DNA of 63,320 bases from Pseudomonadota bacterium (lineage in GTDB: Bacteria; Pseudomonadota; Gammaproteobacteria; Burkholderiales; Chitinibacteraceae): NCBI GenBank assembly GCA_018261735.1, contig JAGTRM010000024.1:1-63320 (forward strand), given 5' to 3'. The position numbers were made by a program, and so were the translations under genes. A model generated the notes under the pieces. It ran no database searches and was not told the DNA's origin. It saw only the letters and a program-made list of their open reading frames with translations. Of this stretch, positions 1 through 9,166 are shown piece by piece; the first letter of the stretch is position 1, and each line of letters opens with the position of its first letter.

Positions 1-339
1 CGCCACCCCGAGCGCCAGGCGTTTTTCTACCAGGATCTGGTCCTGCCGGTGCTGCTCGACAGCCTGAAAACCGGCTGGCAAGCCGACGAGCTGCGCCGCT
101 CGCTCACCCGGCTGGTTTCGCAGGATGGCAACGGCGTTTTCCGCAAGACGCTAACGCAGTGGTTTGCCAACGACACCCAGGCGCTGACCACCGCCCAGGC
201 GCTGAACATTCACCGCAATACGCTCGACTACCGCCTGCGCCGGGTAGAAGAACTCACCGACCTGCATCTCGAGCGCTTCGACGACCGCCTGCTGCTCTAC
301 ATCGCCCTGTTGCTGGTCGGCGACAGTCCGGCCGACTAG
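1..339 (+). CDS. CdaR/PucR-type sugar-diacid regulator, C-terminal part
   Basis: The reading frame is open from base 1, so the protein starts outside the window; 112 residues and the stop are visible. The end carries the PucR-type helix-turn-helix: a segment LTTAQALNIHRNTLDYRLRR followed by a short helical tail, which is the signature of the carbohydrate-diacid regulator family (CdaR) and related PucR activators. These activate catabolic genes for glycerate, glucarate or galactarate. That fits the sugar-acid genes that follow, but which genes it controls cannot be seen. The N-terminal ligand-binding part is missing here, so the exact subgroup is open. Confidence 0.75.
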   Translation, partial: RHPERQAFFYQDLVLPVLLDSLKTGWQADELRRSLTRLVSQDGNGVFRKTLTQWFANDTQALTTAQALNIHRNTLDYRLRRVEELTDLHLERFDDRLLLYIALLLVGDSPAD

Positions 340-340
340 C

Positions 341-480
341 GGGCACCTCGAAAAACCACATTTTTGTCGCGATACTGCGTTACTCACAAAAATTCCTTTT
401 CACATATCAAACATATGCTGCGTCGAAATTTTTTGCTCGTGCCTTGTCTCGCTTAGAAAATGAAGTTTTTCGAGGCACCC
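341..480. repeat. 140-bp inverted-repeat element (MITE-like)
   Basis: The left end GGGCACCTCGAAAAAC and the reverse complement of the right end, GGGTGCCTCGAAAAAC-like, match at all but two of 15 positions, so the element is bounded by about 15-bp inverted repeats. The interior is AT-rich compared with the flanks and can fold back imperfectly (CATTTT near the left end pairs with AAAATG near the right). It holds no gene and lies exactly between the stop of the CdaR-type gene and the stop of the convergent FadR-type gene. A 13-base copy of the tip is found again at 50104-50116. It could act as a bidirectional terminator or be a non-autonomous mobile element. Confidence 0.6.
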
Positions 481-486
481 TGGCGT

Positions 487-1239
487 CTAGCCGGTTGCAT
501 ACTTGGCAATCCGGCGCTGCAGACGGTCACGGCTTCCTGCCAGATGCAGACGCACTGCGGCACGCGCGGTATCGGTATCCTGCACTTCGATTGCCTGGTA
601 GATGCGTTCGTGTTCGGCGATGGTCCGCTCCAGGTATTCCCGCACCGGTCCGCCGCCGAACTTGAAGGTCTCCATGCGGCTGCGCGAAACCATATATTCG
701 CCCAGATAGTTGAATAGCCGCAGGAAATGGCTATTGCCGGTGGCCTCGGCAATGGCCCGGTGGAAAGCAATATCCGCCTGCGCCGCTTTCTCGCCCGCCT
801 CTGCCGTGTACTCGCCAGAGGAAGCCACATAGCGCATGTCCTCCAGCGCCGCCTTCATGGTGGCCAGGTTGGCGTCAGTCCTTCGCTGGGCGGCCAGGGC
901 CACCGCTTCGGTTTCCAGCGCCACCCGCAACTCCAGCACGCCGATCATTTCCTGCGCCACGGTCAGGTTGGCGGTTTCTTCGATCTGGAAAGCAGTTTTC
1001 TTTTCCTGCTGCATCACAAAAGCGCCCACCCCCTGCACCGTGCTGACACTGCCGCCGGCCTTCAGGTTGGCGATCGCCTCGCGCACCACGGTGCGGCTCA
1101 CGCCGAACTCTTCGATCATTTCCTGCTCGCTGGGCAAACGGTCGCCCACCTGATATTGCCCGGCGGCAATCCGGTCCGAAATTGTGCGAATCAGTTTTCC
1201 GCTTAACGTTTCACGCCGACGCATGCTCTGCATTTCCAT
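487..1239 (-). CDS. GntR-family transcriptional regulator, FadR subfamily
   Basis: The 250-residue protein begins with a winged helix-turn-helix (residues 10-75, including GDRLPSEQEMIEEFGVSRTV and REAI) and continues as an all-helical FCD ligand domain with the Asp/His pattern typical of FadR-type repressors that bind carboxylates. The ATG at 1239 has GGGGAA upstream; the open frame runs further upstream to 1335, but those codons do not look like this family. The gene diverges from the dehydratase and ABC transporter genes, so it is probably their local repressor, induced by a sugar acid. A dyad at 1281-1297 lies in its own leader. The ligand is unknown. Confidence 0.85.
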   Translation of the reverse strand: MEMQSMRRRETLSGKLIRTISDRIAAGQYQVGDRLPSEQEMIEEFGVSRTVVREAIANLKAGGSVSTVQGVGAFVMQQEKKTAFQIEETANLTVAQEMIGVLELRVALETEAVALAAQRRTDANLATMKAALEDMRYVASSGEYTAEAGEKAAQADIAFHRAIAEATGNSHFLRLFNYLGEYMVSRSRMETFKFGGGPVREYLERTIAEHERIYQAIEVQDTDTARAAVRLHLAGSRDRLQRRIAKYATG

Positions 1240-1515
1240 TGTTTCCCCATGGCTGCGAGTAAACACCAAGCGCAGCACTCTGTCATGTTGTATGACATCA
1301 TGATAATACACCCCCAATAATTTGCGCCACCACAATCGAACACCAGCAACAAACCACCCTTAAAAACGAAGAATAAGTAATTTATTACACTGTATATTCA
1401 TTAACTTATTAAACTTTACCCGAACACAGGCAACCATGAGATTGACATGGCAATGTAGCATTCATAAAATCACTACATGTATGACGACTGACTAATTAAC
1501 ACGGAGCCCCAGGCA
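1240..1515. other. divergent intergenic region, AT-rich
   Basis: This 276-bp gap between the FadR-type regulator and the dehydratase must hold both promoters. The part from about 1360 to 1500 is clearly AT-rich. I see the dyad at 1281-1297 and the related half site TGTATGAC at 1478-1485, but no convincing pair of -35 and -10 boxes and no small gene. Confidence 0.5.
1281..1297. promoter_or_regulatory. candidate FadR-type operator (TGTCAT-N5-ATGACA)
   Basis: A perfect inverted repeat with 6-bp arms and a 5-bp centre lies 42 bp upstream of the FadR-type start codon, in the divergent region. Its core TTGTATGACAT is one base away from the general FadR-family pattern TnGTnnnACnA. The 8-mer TGTATGAC occurs again at 1478-1485 close to the dehydratase start, as a possible half site. 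Binding is an inference. Confidence 0.5.
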
Positions 1516-2670
1516 ATGAAGATAGAAAAAATCTCGGTAGACGTATTCACTTACCCCGCCCGCCTATCCAGGGATACCGCAGGCCATGCGCACCCGGGGC
1601 CGGAGAAGCTCGTCAAGCTAGCCATGCTGCGCATCCGCGACGAAGACGGTACCGAAGGTTATGCCTTTGGCCCGCAGGAAGTGATTCGCTCGCACGTGAT
1701 CGAATCCTTTGCCCGCAAGGTCCTGATCGGCCAAAACGTGTTTGATCGCGAAAAAATCTGGCACGACCTGGCGCACTGGCAACGCGGCAGCGCCGGCCAA
1801 CTCACCGACCGCGCACTGGCCCTGATCGAACAGGCACTGTGGGATCTGGCCGGCCGCAAATTGGGTCTGCCGGTGCACAAGCTAATCGGCGGTTTCCGCG
1901 ACAAGGTGCCGGCTTACGGCAGCACCATGTGCGGCGACGATCTGCGCGGCGGCCTTTCCACGCCGGACGAATACGCGCGCTTTGCCGAAAAGCTGGTTTC
2001 GCGCGGTTACAAGGCGATCAAGCTGCATACCTGGATGCCACCGATTTCGTTCGCCCCCGATGCCAAGATGGACGTCAAGGCTTGCGCCGCGGTGCGCGAG
2101 GCGGTTGGTCCGGATATCGCACTGATGCTCGATGGCTACCACTGGTACAGCCGCACCGATGCGCTCTACATCGGCCGCGAACTGGAAAAACTCGATTTCG
2201 CCTGGTTCGAAGAACCGATGGAAGAAGAATCGGCCGAATCGTATGCCTGGCTCGCCGCGCAGCTCGATATCCCGGTACTGGGACCGGAATCGCTGCCGGG
2301 CAAATTTTTGAGCCGCGCCAGCTGGGTCAAAAACAATGTCTGCGACATCTTGCGTGCCGGCGTGGCCGGTGTCGGCGGTATCGGCGCCTGCCTGAAAGTG
2401 GCACATCTGGCCGAATCGTTCGGCATGAACTGCGAAGTGCACGGCAACGGCGCGGCCAACCTGAATGTGGTCGGTGCAATCAAGAACTGCGACTGGTACG
2501 AGCGAGGCCTGCTGCACCCGTTCCTGGATTACGAAGAAGTGCCAGCCTACCTGAACAGCTTGGTCGACCCGATGGACAGCGAAGGTTTTGTGCATCTGCC
2601 GACGCGCCCCGGCTTGGGCGAAGACATCAACTTTGCCTACATTGAAGCCAATACGGTGGAGCGTTATTGA
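1516..2670 (+). CDS. enolase-superfamily (mandelate racemase-type) sugar-acid dehydratase
   Basis: The 384-residue protein has the capping N-terminal domain (1-125) and a TIM barrel. Visible landmarks are Lys169 and His171 in AIKLHTW on the second strand, acidic metal ligands around Asp206 (LMLDGYHW), Glu232/233 (WFEEP) and Glu258 (GPES), and His309 in EVHGNG. These enzymes abstract the proton next to a carboxylate and usually dehydrate aldonic or aldaric acids. Oddly, the Asp that normally pairs with the barrel His seems to be Gly282 (RAGVAGVGGIG), although this rests on alignment by eye. It is the first gene of a probable operon with the importer. The substrate cannot be named. Confidence 0.8.
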   Translation: MKIEKISVDVFTYPARLSRDTAGHAHPGPEKLVKLAMLRIRDEDGTEGYAFGPQEVIRSHVIESFARKVLIGQNVFDREKIWHDLAHWQRGSAGQLTDRALALIEQALWDLAGRKLGLPVHKLIGGFRDKVPAYGSTMCGDDLRGGLSTPDEYARFAEKLVSRGYKAIKLHTWMPPISFAPDAKMDVKACAAVREAVGPDIALMLDGYHWYSRTDALYIGRELEKLDFAWFEEPMEEESAESYAWLAAQLDIPVLGPESLPGKFLSRASWVKNNVCDILRAGVAGVGGIGACLKVAHLAESFGMNCEVHGNGAANLNVVGAIKNCDWYERGLLHPFLDYEEVPAYLNSLVDPMDSEGFVHLPTRPGLGEDINFAYIEANTVERY

Positions 2671-2767
2671 TCCGTACGCTGTTTGTAGAGGCAGCAACAT
2701 ACCCCGGCACGCAAGATGACTGAAGAGCATCCGTGCCGGACAACCTGGAAGAAGAGGAGTCAGTCAA

Positions 2768-4378
2768 ATGAAAGTCCGCACAACACTTAAAGCCTGTGTT
2801 CTGGCCTTGGCACTCACCACCGCCCCGTATAGCAGCATCCACGCCGCTACGCCTGCCGATCAGATGATTATCGGCATGAGCATGAACAACCTGCTCTCGC
2901 TCGATCCCGCCGCCGCTACCGGCCTGGACGTGGCCACGATCGGCGCCAACCTGTATGACATGCTGGTTGAACTCGACGCGAAGGATCCGAGCAAGCTCGT
3001 ACCGGCACTCGCCGAAAGCTGGAAGATCAGCGATGACGGCCGCACCATCACCTTCGTTATTCGCAAAGGTACCAAGTTCCAGTCCGGCAACCCGCTGACC
3101 GCGGAAGATGTGGCGTGGTCGCTGCAACGCGTACTGAAACTCAACATGGCATTGGCCACCACCTGGAAATCCTACGGTTTCACCGCTCAGAACGCCGAAA
3201 AATTCCTGCGTGCGCCCGATGCACAAACCTTCGTTATGGAATTGCCCGAGCCCACCGACCCCAAGCTCGTGCTTTACACGCTGGGTGCTTCACCCAGCGC
3301 TTTTATTCTCGATCGCAAGAAAGTCATGGAAAACGACAAGAATGGCGATCTGGGTAATGCCTGGCTGACCACGCATGCTGCCGGCTCCGGCCCTTTCAAG
3401 CTCGACGACTGGCGCGCCAAGGATTCCCTGCTGATGAGTCGCTTCGATGGCTACTGGCGTGGAGCACCCAAACTGCGCCGCATCATCATGCGCCACATGA
3501 CCGAATCGCAATCGATGCGCCTGATGATCGAGCGCGGTGACATCGATCTGGCTGTCGGCATGTCGGTCAGCGACATCCAGGCCCTGAAAGGCAACAAGGA
3601 TGTGGCGATCGAATCAGTGAAGCGCGGCACGATCTATTACGTGGCAGTCAGCATGAAAGATCCGAAATTCGCCGACAAGCGCGTACGTCAGGCCATTCGC
3701 AGCCTGATCGATTACGAAGGCATCAACAAGACCATCATGCCCCACTACGGCATCTTGCACCAACGGCCGGTTCAGTCAGGCTTGTCCGCCACGCTCTCCA
3801 ACCCGGGCCACAAGCTCGACGTTCCCTCTGCCAAGAAACTGCTCGCCGAGGCGGGCCACCCGAACGGCTTCAAAACCACGATTCGCGTGCTTTCCGATCC
3901 GCCTTTCATGAACATTGCAACTAACCTGCAATCGACATTGGCCCAAGCGGGCATCGAAGCCAGCGTGATTTCCGGCACCGGCAACCAGATCTACGGCGCG
4001 ATGCGCGACCGCAGCTTTGAAATCATTGTCGGCCGCGGCGGTGGCGGCGCCGAACCGCATCCGCACTCCAGCCTGCGTGCGCTGGCCTATAACCCGGACA
4101 ACCGCGATGAAGCGAAGCTGACCAACTTCCAAGGCTGGCGAACTTCCTTCTTCAGCCCGGAACTCAATCAGGTCATCGAAAAGGCCGAAGTGGAAAAAGA
4201 TCCGATCAAGCAGATCACGCTCTACCAGGATGCGCAGAAGATCTATGACCAGCAGGTGGGCGCGATCATGCCGATTTCGCAGATGATCGAAACGGAAGTG
4301 AAGCGCAAGGACGTGCGTAATCTGATCAGCCATCCGTCGGCTACCACACGCTTCCGCGAAGTCTACAAGCAGCGCTGA
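2768..4378 (+). CDS. ABC transporter substrate-binding protein, family 5 (DppA/OppA type)
   Basis: The 536-residue protein starts with a Sec signal peptide (KACVLALALTTAPYSSIHA, cut before ATPAD) and continues as a family 5 solute-binding protein, with the hallmark SLDPAAATG near the mature N terminus and the segments LAESWKISDDGRTITFVIRK-like and AEDVAWSLQR. It delivers its ligand to the permeases encoded directly downstream. Family members bind peptides, but also nickel, glutathione or plant oligosaccharides and sugar acids; the neighbouring dehydratase and lactonase-like genes favour a sugar-derived ligand here. A strong ribosome site GAGGAG precedes the ATG. Confidence 0.9.
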   Translation: MKVRTTLKACVLALALTTAPYSSIHAATPADQMIIGMSMNNLLSLDPAAATGLDVATIGANLYDMLVELDAKDPSKLVPALAESWKISDDGRTITFVIRKGTKFQSGNPLTAEDVAWSLQRVLKLNMALATTWKSYGFTAQNAEKFLRAPDAQTFVMELPEPTDPKLVLYTLGASPSAFILDRKKVMENDKNGDLGNAWLTTHAAGSGPFKLDDWRAKDSLLMSRFDGYWRGAPKLRRIIMRHMTESQSMRLMIERGDIDLAVGMSVSDIQALKGNKDVAIESVKRGTIYYVAVSMKDPKFADKRVRQAIRSLIDYEGINKTIMPHYGILHQRPVQSGLSATLSNPGHKLDVPSAKKLLAEAGHPNGFKTTIRVLSDPPFMNIATNLQSTLAQAGIEASVISGTGNQIYGAMRDRSFEIIVGRGGGGAEPHPHSSLRALAYNPDNRDEAKLTNFQGWRTSFFSPELNQVIEKAEVEKDPIKQITLYQDAQKIYDQQVGAIMPISQMIETEVKRKDVRNLISHPSATTRFREVYKQR

Positions 4379-4465
4379 TGGCACTCCGCCGGCACCGGAT
4401 CTCCTCCTCCTCGGCCCGGTTCCGGCGGAACATCAGTTAAACGGTTTATTTTCGGAGATTGAATC

Positions 4466-5503
4466 ATGGCTGTTTCCGCTTTGCGTCTGCCTCCCGGCGG
4501 GCTGCAGCGACTGGGGCGCCGGTTGGGCACAGTTGCACTCACCCTGCTGGGCTTGTTGGCGCTCACCTTCTTTATCGGCCGCGTCATGCCGCTCGACCCG
4601 GTACTGGCCGTGGTCGGCCCGGATGCCGATCAATCCACCTACGATCAAGTCTTCAAGCGCATGGGGCTGGATCAGCCAATGTATGTGCAGTTCAGCTACT
4701 ACCTGAATGATTTGCTGCATGGTGATTTGGGTAATGCGCTCCTGACCGGCCTGCCCGTGGTTGGCGATATCAAGCGCGTATTCCCCGCAACAATGGAACT
4801 GGCTACGATGGCCATCATCCTCGGCACCTGTATCGGCATCCCGCTGGGCGTGTTCGCCGCCACCCGGCGAGGCAAAATGGGAGATCACGTGGTTCGCGTG
4901 ATCAGCCTGTTCGGCTATTCCACGCCAGTATTCTGGTTCGGGATGATGGGCCTGCTGGTGTTCTATGCTTGGCTGGGCTGGGCCGGTGGCGCCGGACGAG
5001 TCGACCTGGCCTACGACGGCCTGATCACTCCCGTGACCGGCTTCCTGCTGATCGATTCCGCCATGCTCGGCGAATGGGAAGTCTTTGCCAGCGCCTTCAA
5101 GCACCTGTTCCTGCCGGCCTGCATTCTGGGCCTGCATTCCACCGCCTACATCAGCCGCATGACCCGTGCCTTCATGCTGGCACAGCTGTCGCAGGAATAC
5201 ATCCTCACCGCGCGGGTCAAGGGCCTGTCGGAGCGGACCGTGATCTGGCGCCATGCTTTCCGCAACATCCTGGTCCAGCTGCTGACCATCGTGGCACTGA
5301 CCTACGGCAACCTGCTCGAAGGCGCCGTGCTGATCGAAACCGTGTTCGCCTGGCCCGGCTTCGGCCAGTACCTCACCAGCAGCCTGCTGCTCGGCGACAT
5401 GAACGCGGTAATGGGCTGCGTGCTGCTGATCGGCCTGATCTTTGTTTTCCTTAACCTGTTGGCCGATGCCCTGTATCAGGTATTCGACCCGAGGACCCGC
5501 TGA
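4466..5503 (+). CDS. ABC transporter permease, DppB type
   Basis: The 345-residue inner-membrane protein has about six hydrophobic helices and the permease (EAA) loop ending in a pattern like ARVKGLSERTVIWRHAFRN, which docks onto the ATPase. It ends with VFDPRTR, usual for DppB-like subunits. It pairs with the next permease: the stop TGA and the next ATG share one base (TGATG), so the two are translationally coupled. GGAGA lies upstream of the chosen ATG. Confidence 0.9.
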   Translation: MAVSALRLPPGGLQRLGRRLGTVALTLLGLLALTFFIGRVMPLDPVLAVVGPDADQSTYDQVFKRMGLDQPMYVQFSYYLNDLLHGDLGNALLTGLPVVGDIKRVFPATMELATMAIILGTCIGIPLGVFAATRRGKMGDHVVRVISLFGYSTPVFWFGMMGLLVFYAWLGWAGGAGRVDLAYDGLITPVTGFLLIDSAMLGEWEVFASAFKHLFLPACILGLHSTAYISRMTRAFMLAQLSQEYILTARVKGLSERTVIWRHAFRNILVQLLTIVALTYGNLLEGAVLIETVFAWPGFGQYLTSSLLLGDMNAVMGCVLLIGLIFVFLNLLADALYQVFDPRTR

Positions 5504-6420
5504 TGACCCCCGAACTTTCTCCGGCTATTGCAGCGTCCGTGCCACAACAGAACGGCCAGCCGCAGTCACGCGGCGCCGCGCTGCGCCAGAACCTGCAACG
5601 CAGCCTGCGTCGCCTGACGCATAACCCGATGACCGTCGCCGGCCTGATCGTGGTCGCCATGCTGTTGCTGGTTGCGCTGTTTGCACCGTGGATCGCCACG
5701 CATGATCCGCTGGCACAGGATCTGAACAACACCTTGAAGGCACCGGATGCCGCGCACTGGTTTGGCACCGATGAATACGGCCGCGATGTCTTCAGCCGCT
5801 TGGTACACGGCTCGCGCATCACGCTGTACGTGATCAGCCTGGTCACCGTTATCGTCGGCCCGGTCGGCCTGGCGGTCGGCACGATTTCCGGCTATTTCGG
5901 CGGCAAGGTCGATACCGTGTTCATGCGCATCACCGACATCTTCATCTCGTTCCCGAGCCTGGTGCTGGCGCTCGCCTTCGTCGCCGCGCTCGGCCCGGGG
6001 CTGGATCATGCCGTGATGGCCATCGCGCTGACCGCCTGGCCGCCGATCGCCCGCCTGGCCCGTGCCGAAACACTGCAATTGCGCAAGGCCGATTTCGTGG
6101 TTGCGGTGCAGCTGCAAGGCGCGTCATCAACGCGGATCATCGTGCGCCATATCGTGCCGATGTGCCTGTCGTCGGTAGTGATCCGCCTGACCATGAACAT
6201 GGCCGGCATCATCCTGACGGCCGCAGGGCTCGGCTTCCTCGGTCTGGGCGCCCTGCCGCCCATGCCGGAATGGGGGGCCATGATCTCGACCGGGCGGCGT
6301 TACATGCTCGAATGCTGGTGGCTGGTCGCCATGCCCGGCGTGGCCATCATGCTGGTCAGCCTCGCGTTCAATCTGCTGGGCGACGGTCTGCGCGACGTGC
6401 TCGACCCGCGCAGCGAATAA
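5503..6420 (+). CDS. ABC transporter permease, DppC type
   Basis: The 305-residue second permease has the DppC layout: a cytoplasmic N-terminal stretch, a first helix (VAGLIVVAMLLLVALFAPWI), the conserved HWFGTDEYGRDVFSRLVHGS segment, then a five-helix core with the EAA loop (LRKADFVVAVQLQGAS) and the ending LGDGLRDVLDPR. It forms the membrane channel with the upstream subunit. Confidence 0.9.
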   Translation: MTPELSPAIAASVPQQNGQPQSRGAALRQNLQRSLRRLTHNPMTVAGLIVVAMLLLVALFAPWIATHDPLAQDLNNTLKAPDAAHWFGTDEYGRDVFSRLVHGSRITLYVISLVTVIVGPVGLAVGTISGYFGGKVDTVFMRITDIFISFPSLVLALAFVAALGPGLDHAVMAIALTAWPPIARLARAETLQLRKADFVVAVQLQGASSTRIIVRHIVPMCLSSVVIRLTMNMAGIILTAAGLGFLGLGALPPMPEWGAMISTGRRYMLECWWLVAMPGVAIMLVSLAFNLLGDGLRDVLDPRSE

Positions 6421-6429
6421 GGAAGCATC

Positions 6430-7269
6430 ATGTCTGAAATCAAACTGCAAGTTGAAGACCTGCGCGTCCAGTTTCTGAATGACGGCAGGATCACCGATGC
6501 CGTGCGCAATGTGTCGTTCAATCTCGGCCAGGAAAAACTGGCCATCGTCGGCGAATCCGGCTCGGGCAAATCCACCGTGGGCCGCAGCCTGCTGCGACTG
6601 CATCCGGCCAGCGCCAAAGTCACGGCCAAACAGATGCGTTTTGGCGAGATCGACCTGCTCGGCATTCCCGAAAAAGCCATGCAGCAGATTCGCGGCCAAC
6701 GCATTTCGATGATCATGCAGGATCCGAAATACTCGCTGAACCCGGTCATGCGTGTCGGTGAGCAGATCGCCGAAGCCTATCTGGCCCATCACAAGGCCAG
6801 CAAGGCGGAAGCCGCCGAGCGCGTGCTCGACATGCTGGAAAAGGTGCGCATCCGCGATCCGCAGCGCGTGTACCAGCTCTATCCGCACGAAGTCTCGGGC
6901 GGCATGGGCCAGCGCATCATGATCGCGATGATGATGATCCCGGAACCGGAAATCATCATTGCCGACGAGCCGACCTCGGCGCTCGATGTCTCGGTGCGCC
7001 AGCAGGTGCTCTCTGTGCTCGATGATCTGGTCGGCCAGCGCAATCTGGGGCTGATCTTCATCAGCCACGACCTGAACCTGGTGCGCACCTTCTGCGACCG
7101 CGTGCTGGTGATGTATGCCGGCCGGGTGGTGGAATCGATCGCCGCAGCCGATCTCGACCACGCCCAACATCCCTATACGCGCGGCCTGCTGGCAGCGCTA
7201 CCCAGCATTGATCACCGCCGCGACCGGCTGCCGGTATTGCAGCGCGATCCGGCCTGGCTGACCGCCTGA
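6430..7269 (+). CDS. ABC transporter ATP-binding protein, DppD type
   Basis: The 279-residue ATPase shows Walker A GESGSGKST, the signature VSGGMGQR (a variant of LSGGQ) and Walker [13 protein letters not shown] followed by the switch His in FISHDLNL. The C terminus has a short version of the oligopeptide-transporter tail (HPYTRGLLAALPS). At 279 residues it is shorter than most DppD proteins (about 320-330). It works with the next gene as a heterodimeric motor for the two permeases. Confidence 0.9.
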   Translation: MSEIKLQVEDLRVQFLNDGRITDAVRNVSFNLGQEKLAIVGESGSGKSTVGRSLLRLHPASAKVTAKQMRFGEIDLLGIPEKAMQQIRGQRISMIMQDPKYSLNPVMRVGEQIAEAYLAHHKASKAEAAERVLDMLEKVRIRDPQRVYQLYPHEVSGGMGQRIMIAMMMIPEPEIIIADEPTSALDVSVRQQVLSVLDDLVGQRNLGLIFISHDLNLVRTFCDRVLVMYAGRVVESIAAADLDHAQHPYTRGLLAALPSIDHRRDRLPVLQRDPAWLTA

Positions 7270-7279
7270 GGAATCCGCC

Positions 7280-8071
7280 ATGACACCCAACATGATTGAA
7301 ATCGAAAAGCTCAACCTGACTTTCGGCCACGGCCCGCAAGCCAACCATGTCCTGCGCGATGTCAGCTTCGCGGTCAAGGACGGCGAATCGTTCGGCCTGG
7401 TTGGCGAATCCGGTTCGGGCAAGACCACGGTATTGCGCTGCCTGGCCGGGCAATACACGCACTGGAGCGGCGAGATGCGCATCGACGGCAAGGCGCTCGA
7501 ACACAAGCTCGACCGCGCGCGCTGCCGCCATGTGCAGATGGTTTTCCAGGACCCGTACGGTTCGCTGCACCCGCGCCACACCGTGGAGACGGCACTGACC
7601 GAACCAATGGCAATCCACGGCATCGGCGAGCGGCAGGAGCGCATCGGCTCGATCCTGGCCAAGGTCGGCCTGAACGACAGCTACCGTTTCCGTTACCCGC
7701 ACCAGCTTTCCGGCGGCCAGCGCCAGCGCGTTGCCATCGCCCGGGCACTGATTCTGGAGCCGCGCATCCTGCTGCTCGACGAACCCACTTCGGCGCTGGA
7801 TGTCTCGGTACAGGCGGAAATCCTCAACCTGCTGGCCGACCTACGCCAGCGCGACGGCCTGACTTACCTGCTGGTCACGCACGATCTGGGCGTGGTCGCG
7901 CACCTGTGCGACCGCGTCGCAGTGATGCAGCAGGGCGAGATTCTTGAAACACTGGCCACCAGCGATCTGGCCGGCAGTTCGCCGAAAAACGCCTACACCC
8001 GCATGCTGGTGGATGCGAGCCGGGAATACAGTCGCAAGCAGGAAATACCGGAAACGGTACTGCTTGCCTGA
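7280..8071 (+). CDS. ABC transporter ATP-binding protein, DppF type
   Basis: The 263-residue second ATPase has Walker [10 protein letters not shown], signature LSGGQRQR, Walker [12 protein letters not shown] and the switch His in LVTHDLGV. It is about 60 residues shorter than typical DppF because most of the C-terminal tail is missing; all motor motifs are present, so it should be functional. It follows the DppD-type gene by 10 bp and closes the five-gene importer set. Confidence 0.9.
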   Translation: MTPNMIEIEKLNLTFGHGPQANHVLRDVSFAVKDGESFGLVGESGSGKTTVLRCLAGQYTHWSGEMRIDGKALEHKLDRARCRHVQMVFQDPYGSLHPRHTVETALTEPMAIHGIGERQERIGSILAKVGLNDSYRFRYPHQLSGGQRQRVAIARALILEPRILLLDEPTSALDVSVQAEILNLLADLRQRDGLTYLLVTHDLGVVAHLCDRVAVMQQGEILETLATSDLAGSSPKNAYTRMLVDASREYSRKQEIPETVLLA

Positions 8072-8142
8072 AAGCGGGCAGCGACACATGCATTGGGGTC
8101 TGTCGTAGAACTCTGTTTTTGAATCCATACCGGAGAAACAGG

Positions 8143-9090
8143 ATGTTGAATCGTCGTCGTTTTCTTGCCGCTTCGCTGGCGAATGTCACCGCTTTGTCTT
8201 TTAGCCAAAATTTCGCGTCGGCCGCTGAATTCTTCGCAGGCTCGACACCAACCGGCAGCGCAGGGGGAAAGCCACTGCTGATCGACTCACATGTTCATGT
8301 CTGGAAACGGGATCCGGCCTACCCGTTTGCGGCAGGCAGAAAGCCGCCGACTGAGGATGCTACAGCAGAGATGTTGCTTGATCTGATGAAAGCCAACGGC
8401 GTTGCCCGTACGGTGCTGATCCAGATGATCCATTACAAGTGGGACAACAGCTACCTGGCCGATGTGCTGAAGCGCTATCCGCAATATTTCCTCGGCGTCT
8501 GCCGGGTCAACCCGGAAGACCCGGCCGCGCCGGACACGCTGAGCAAACTGGTGCAGGAACAAAGATTCCGGGGCGTGCGGATCAGCCCGTACGCTAGCGC
8601 GGAATACGACTGGATCAAGGGGCCGCTGATGCCACCGTTGTGGCAGCGCTGTAACGAGCTGAAAACCCCCATGACCGTGCTCACCGAAGCGCCACGCTTG
8701 CCGGAAATTGTGCCGCTGATTGAAAAGAATCCAGAACTGACCGTTGTGATCGACCATATGGCCGATATCAGGCCAGATAGACCTGACCAATTGCAATGGC
8801 TCCTGGATCTGGCCCGCTACCCCAAGGTCTTCATCAAGATTTCCCATCTGTGGTCAATCTCGAAGCAGCTCTACCCCTACGCGGACTCAATGGATCAGGT
8901 TAAACGCATCTGCGATGCGTTCGGCCCCAAACGGCTGATGTGGGGAACCGACTGGCCGGTTTCTTTGCCGCATTTGCCTTATGCCAAGACCGTTGAATTA
9001 TTCCGGGATCACTTGAGTTTCCTCTCGCTGGAGGACCGCGAACAGGTCTTGGGGAAAACCGTGCAAGAGGTCTGGCCATTTGGTCTTTAG
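8143..9090 (+). CDS. exported amidohydrolase-2 family hydrolase, probable lactonase
   Basis: The 315-residue protein begins with a twin-arginine type signal (NRRRFLAAS, then a hydrophobic stretch and ASA before AEFF), so it is probably folded in the cytoplasm and exported. The mature part is a metal-dependent TIM barrel of the amidohydrolase-2 family: HVHVW at residues 50-54, a central IDHMAD and GTDWP near the C terminus. Relatives hydrolyse pyrone or sugar lactones (2-pyrone-4,6-dicarboxylate hydrolase, L-rhamnonolactonase). The ATG at 8143 has GGAG upstream; an earlier in-frame codon at 8119 would put eight residues before the signal. It is 71 bp behind the ABC genes and probably feeds the importer. 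Confidence 0.75.
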   Translation: MLNRRRFLAASLANVTALSFSQNFASAAEFFAGSTPTGSAGGKPLLIDSHVHVWKRDPAYPFAAGRKPPTEDATAEMLLDLMKANGVARTVLIQMIHYKWDNSYLADVLKRYPQYFLGVCRVNPEDPAAPDTLSKLVQEQRFRGVRISPYASAEYDWIKGPLMPPLWQRCNELKTPMTVLTEAPRLPEIVPLIEKNPELTVVIDHMADIRPDRPDQLQWLLDLARYPKVFIKISHLWSISKQLYPYADSMDQVKRICDAFGPKRLMWGTDWPVSLPHLPYAKTVELFRDHLSFLSLEDREQVLGKTVQEVWPFGL

Positions 9091-9115
9091 CCAGCTCATC
9101 GGCCATCAACAACAA

Positions 9116-9149
9116 AAAAGCCAGCCTTTCATAAGAAGAGCTGGCTTTT
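9116..9149. terminator. bidirectional intrinsic terminator
   Basis: AAAAGCCAGC and GCTGGCTTTT form a 10-bp stem with a 14-base loop between the convergent amidohydrolase and kup genes. The A-run and T-run on the two sides let it work in both directions. Confidence 0.85.
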
Positions 9150-9166
9150 CTTCTATTGGAAAAATG

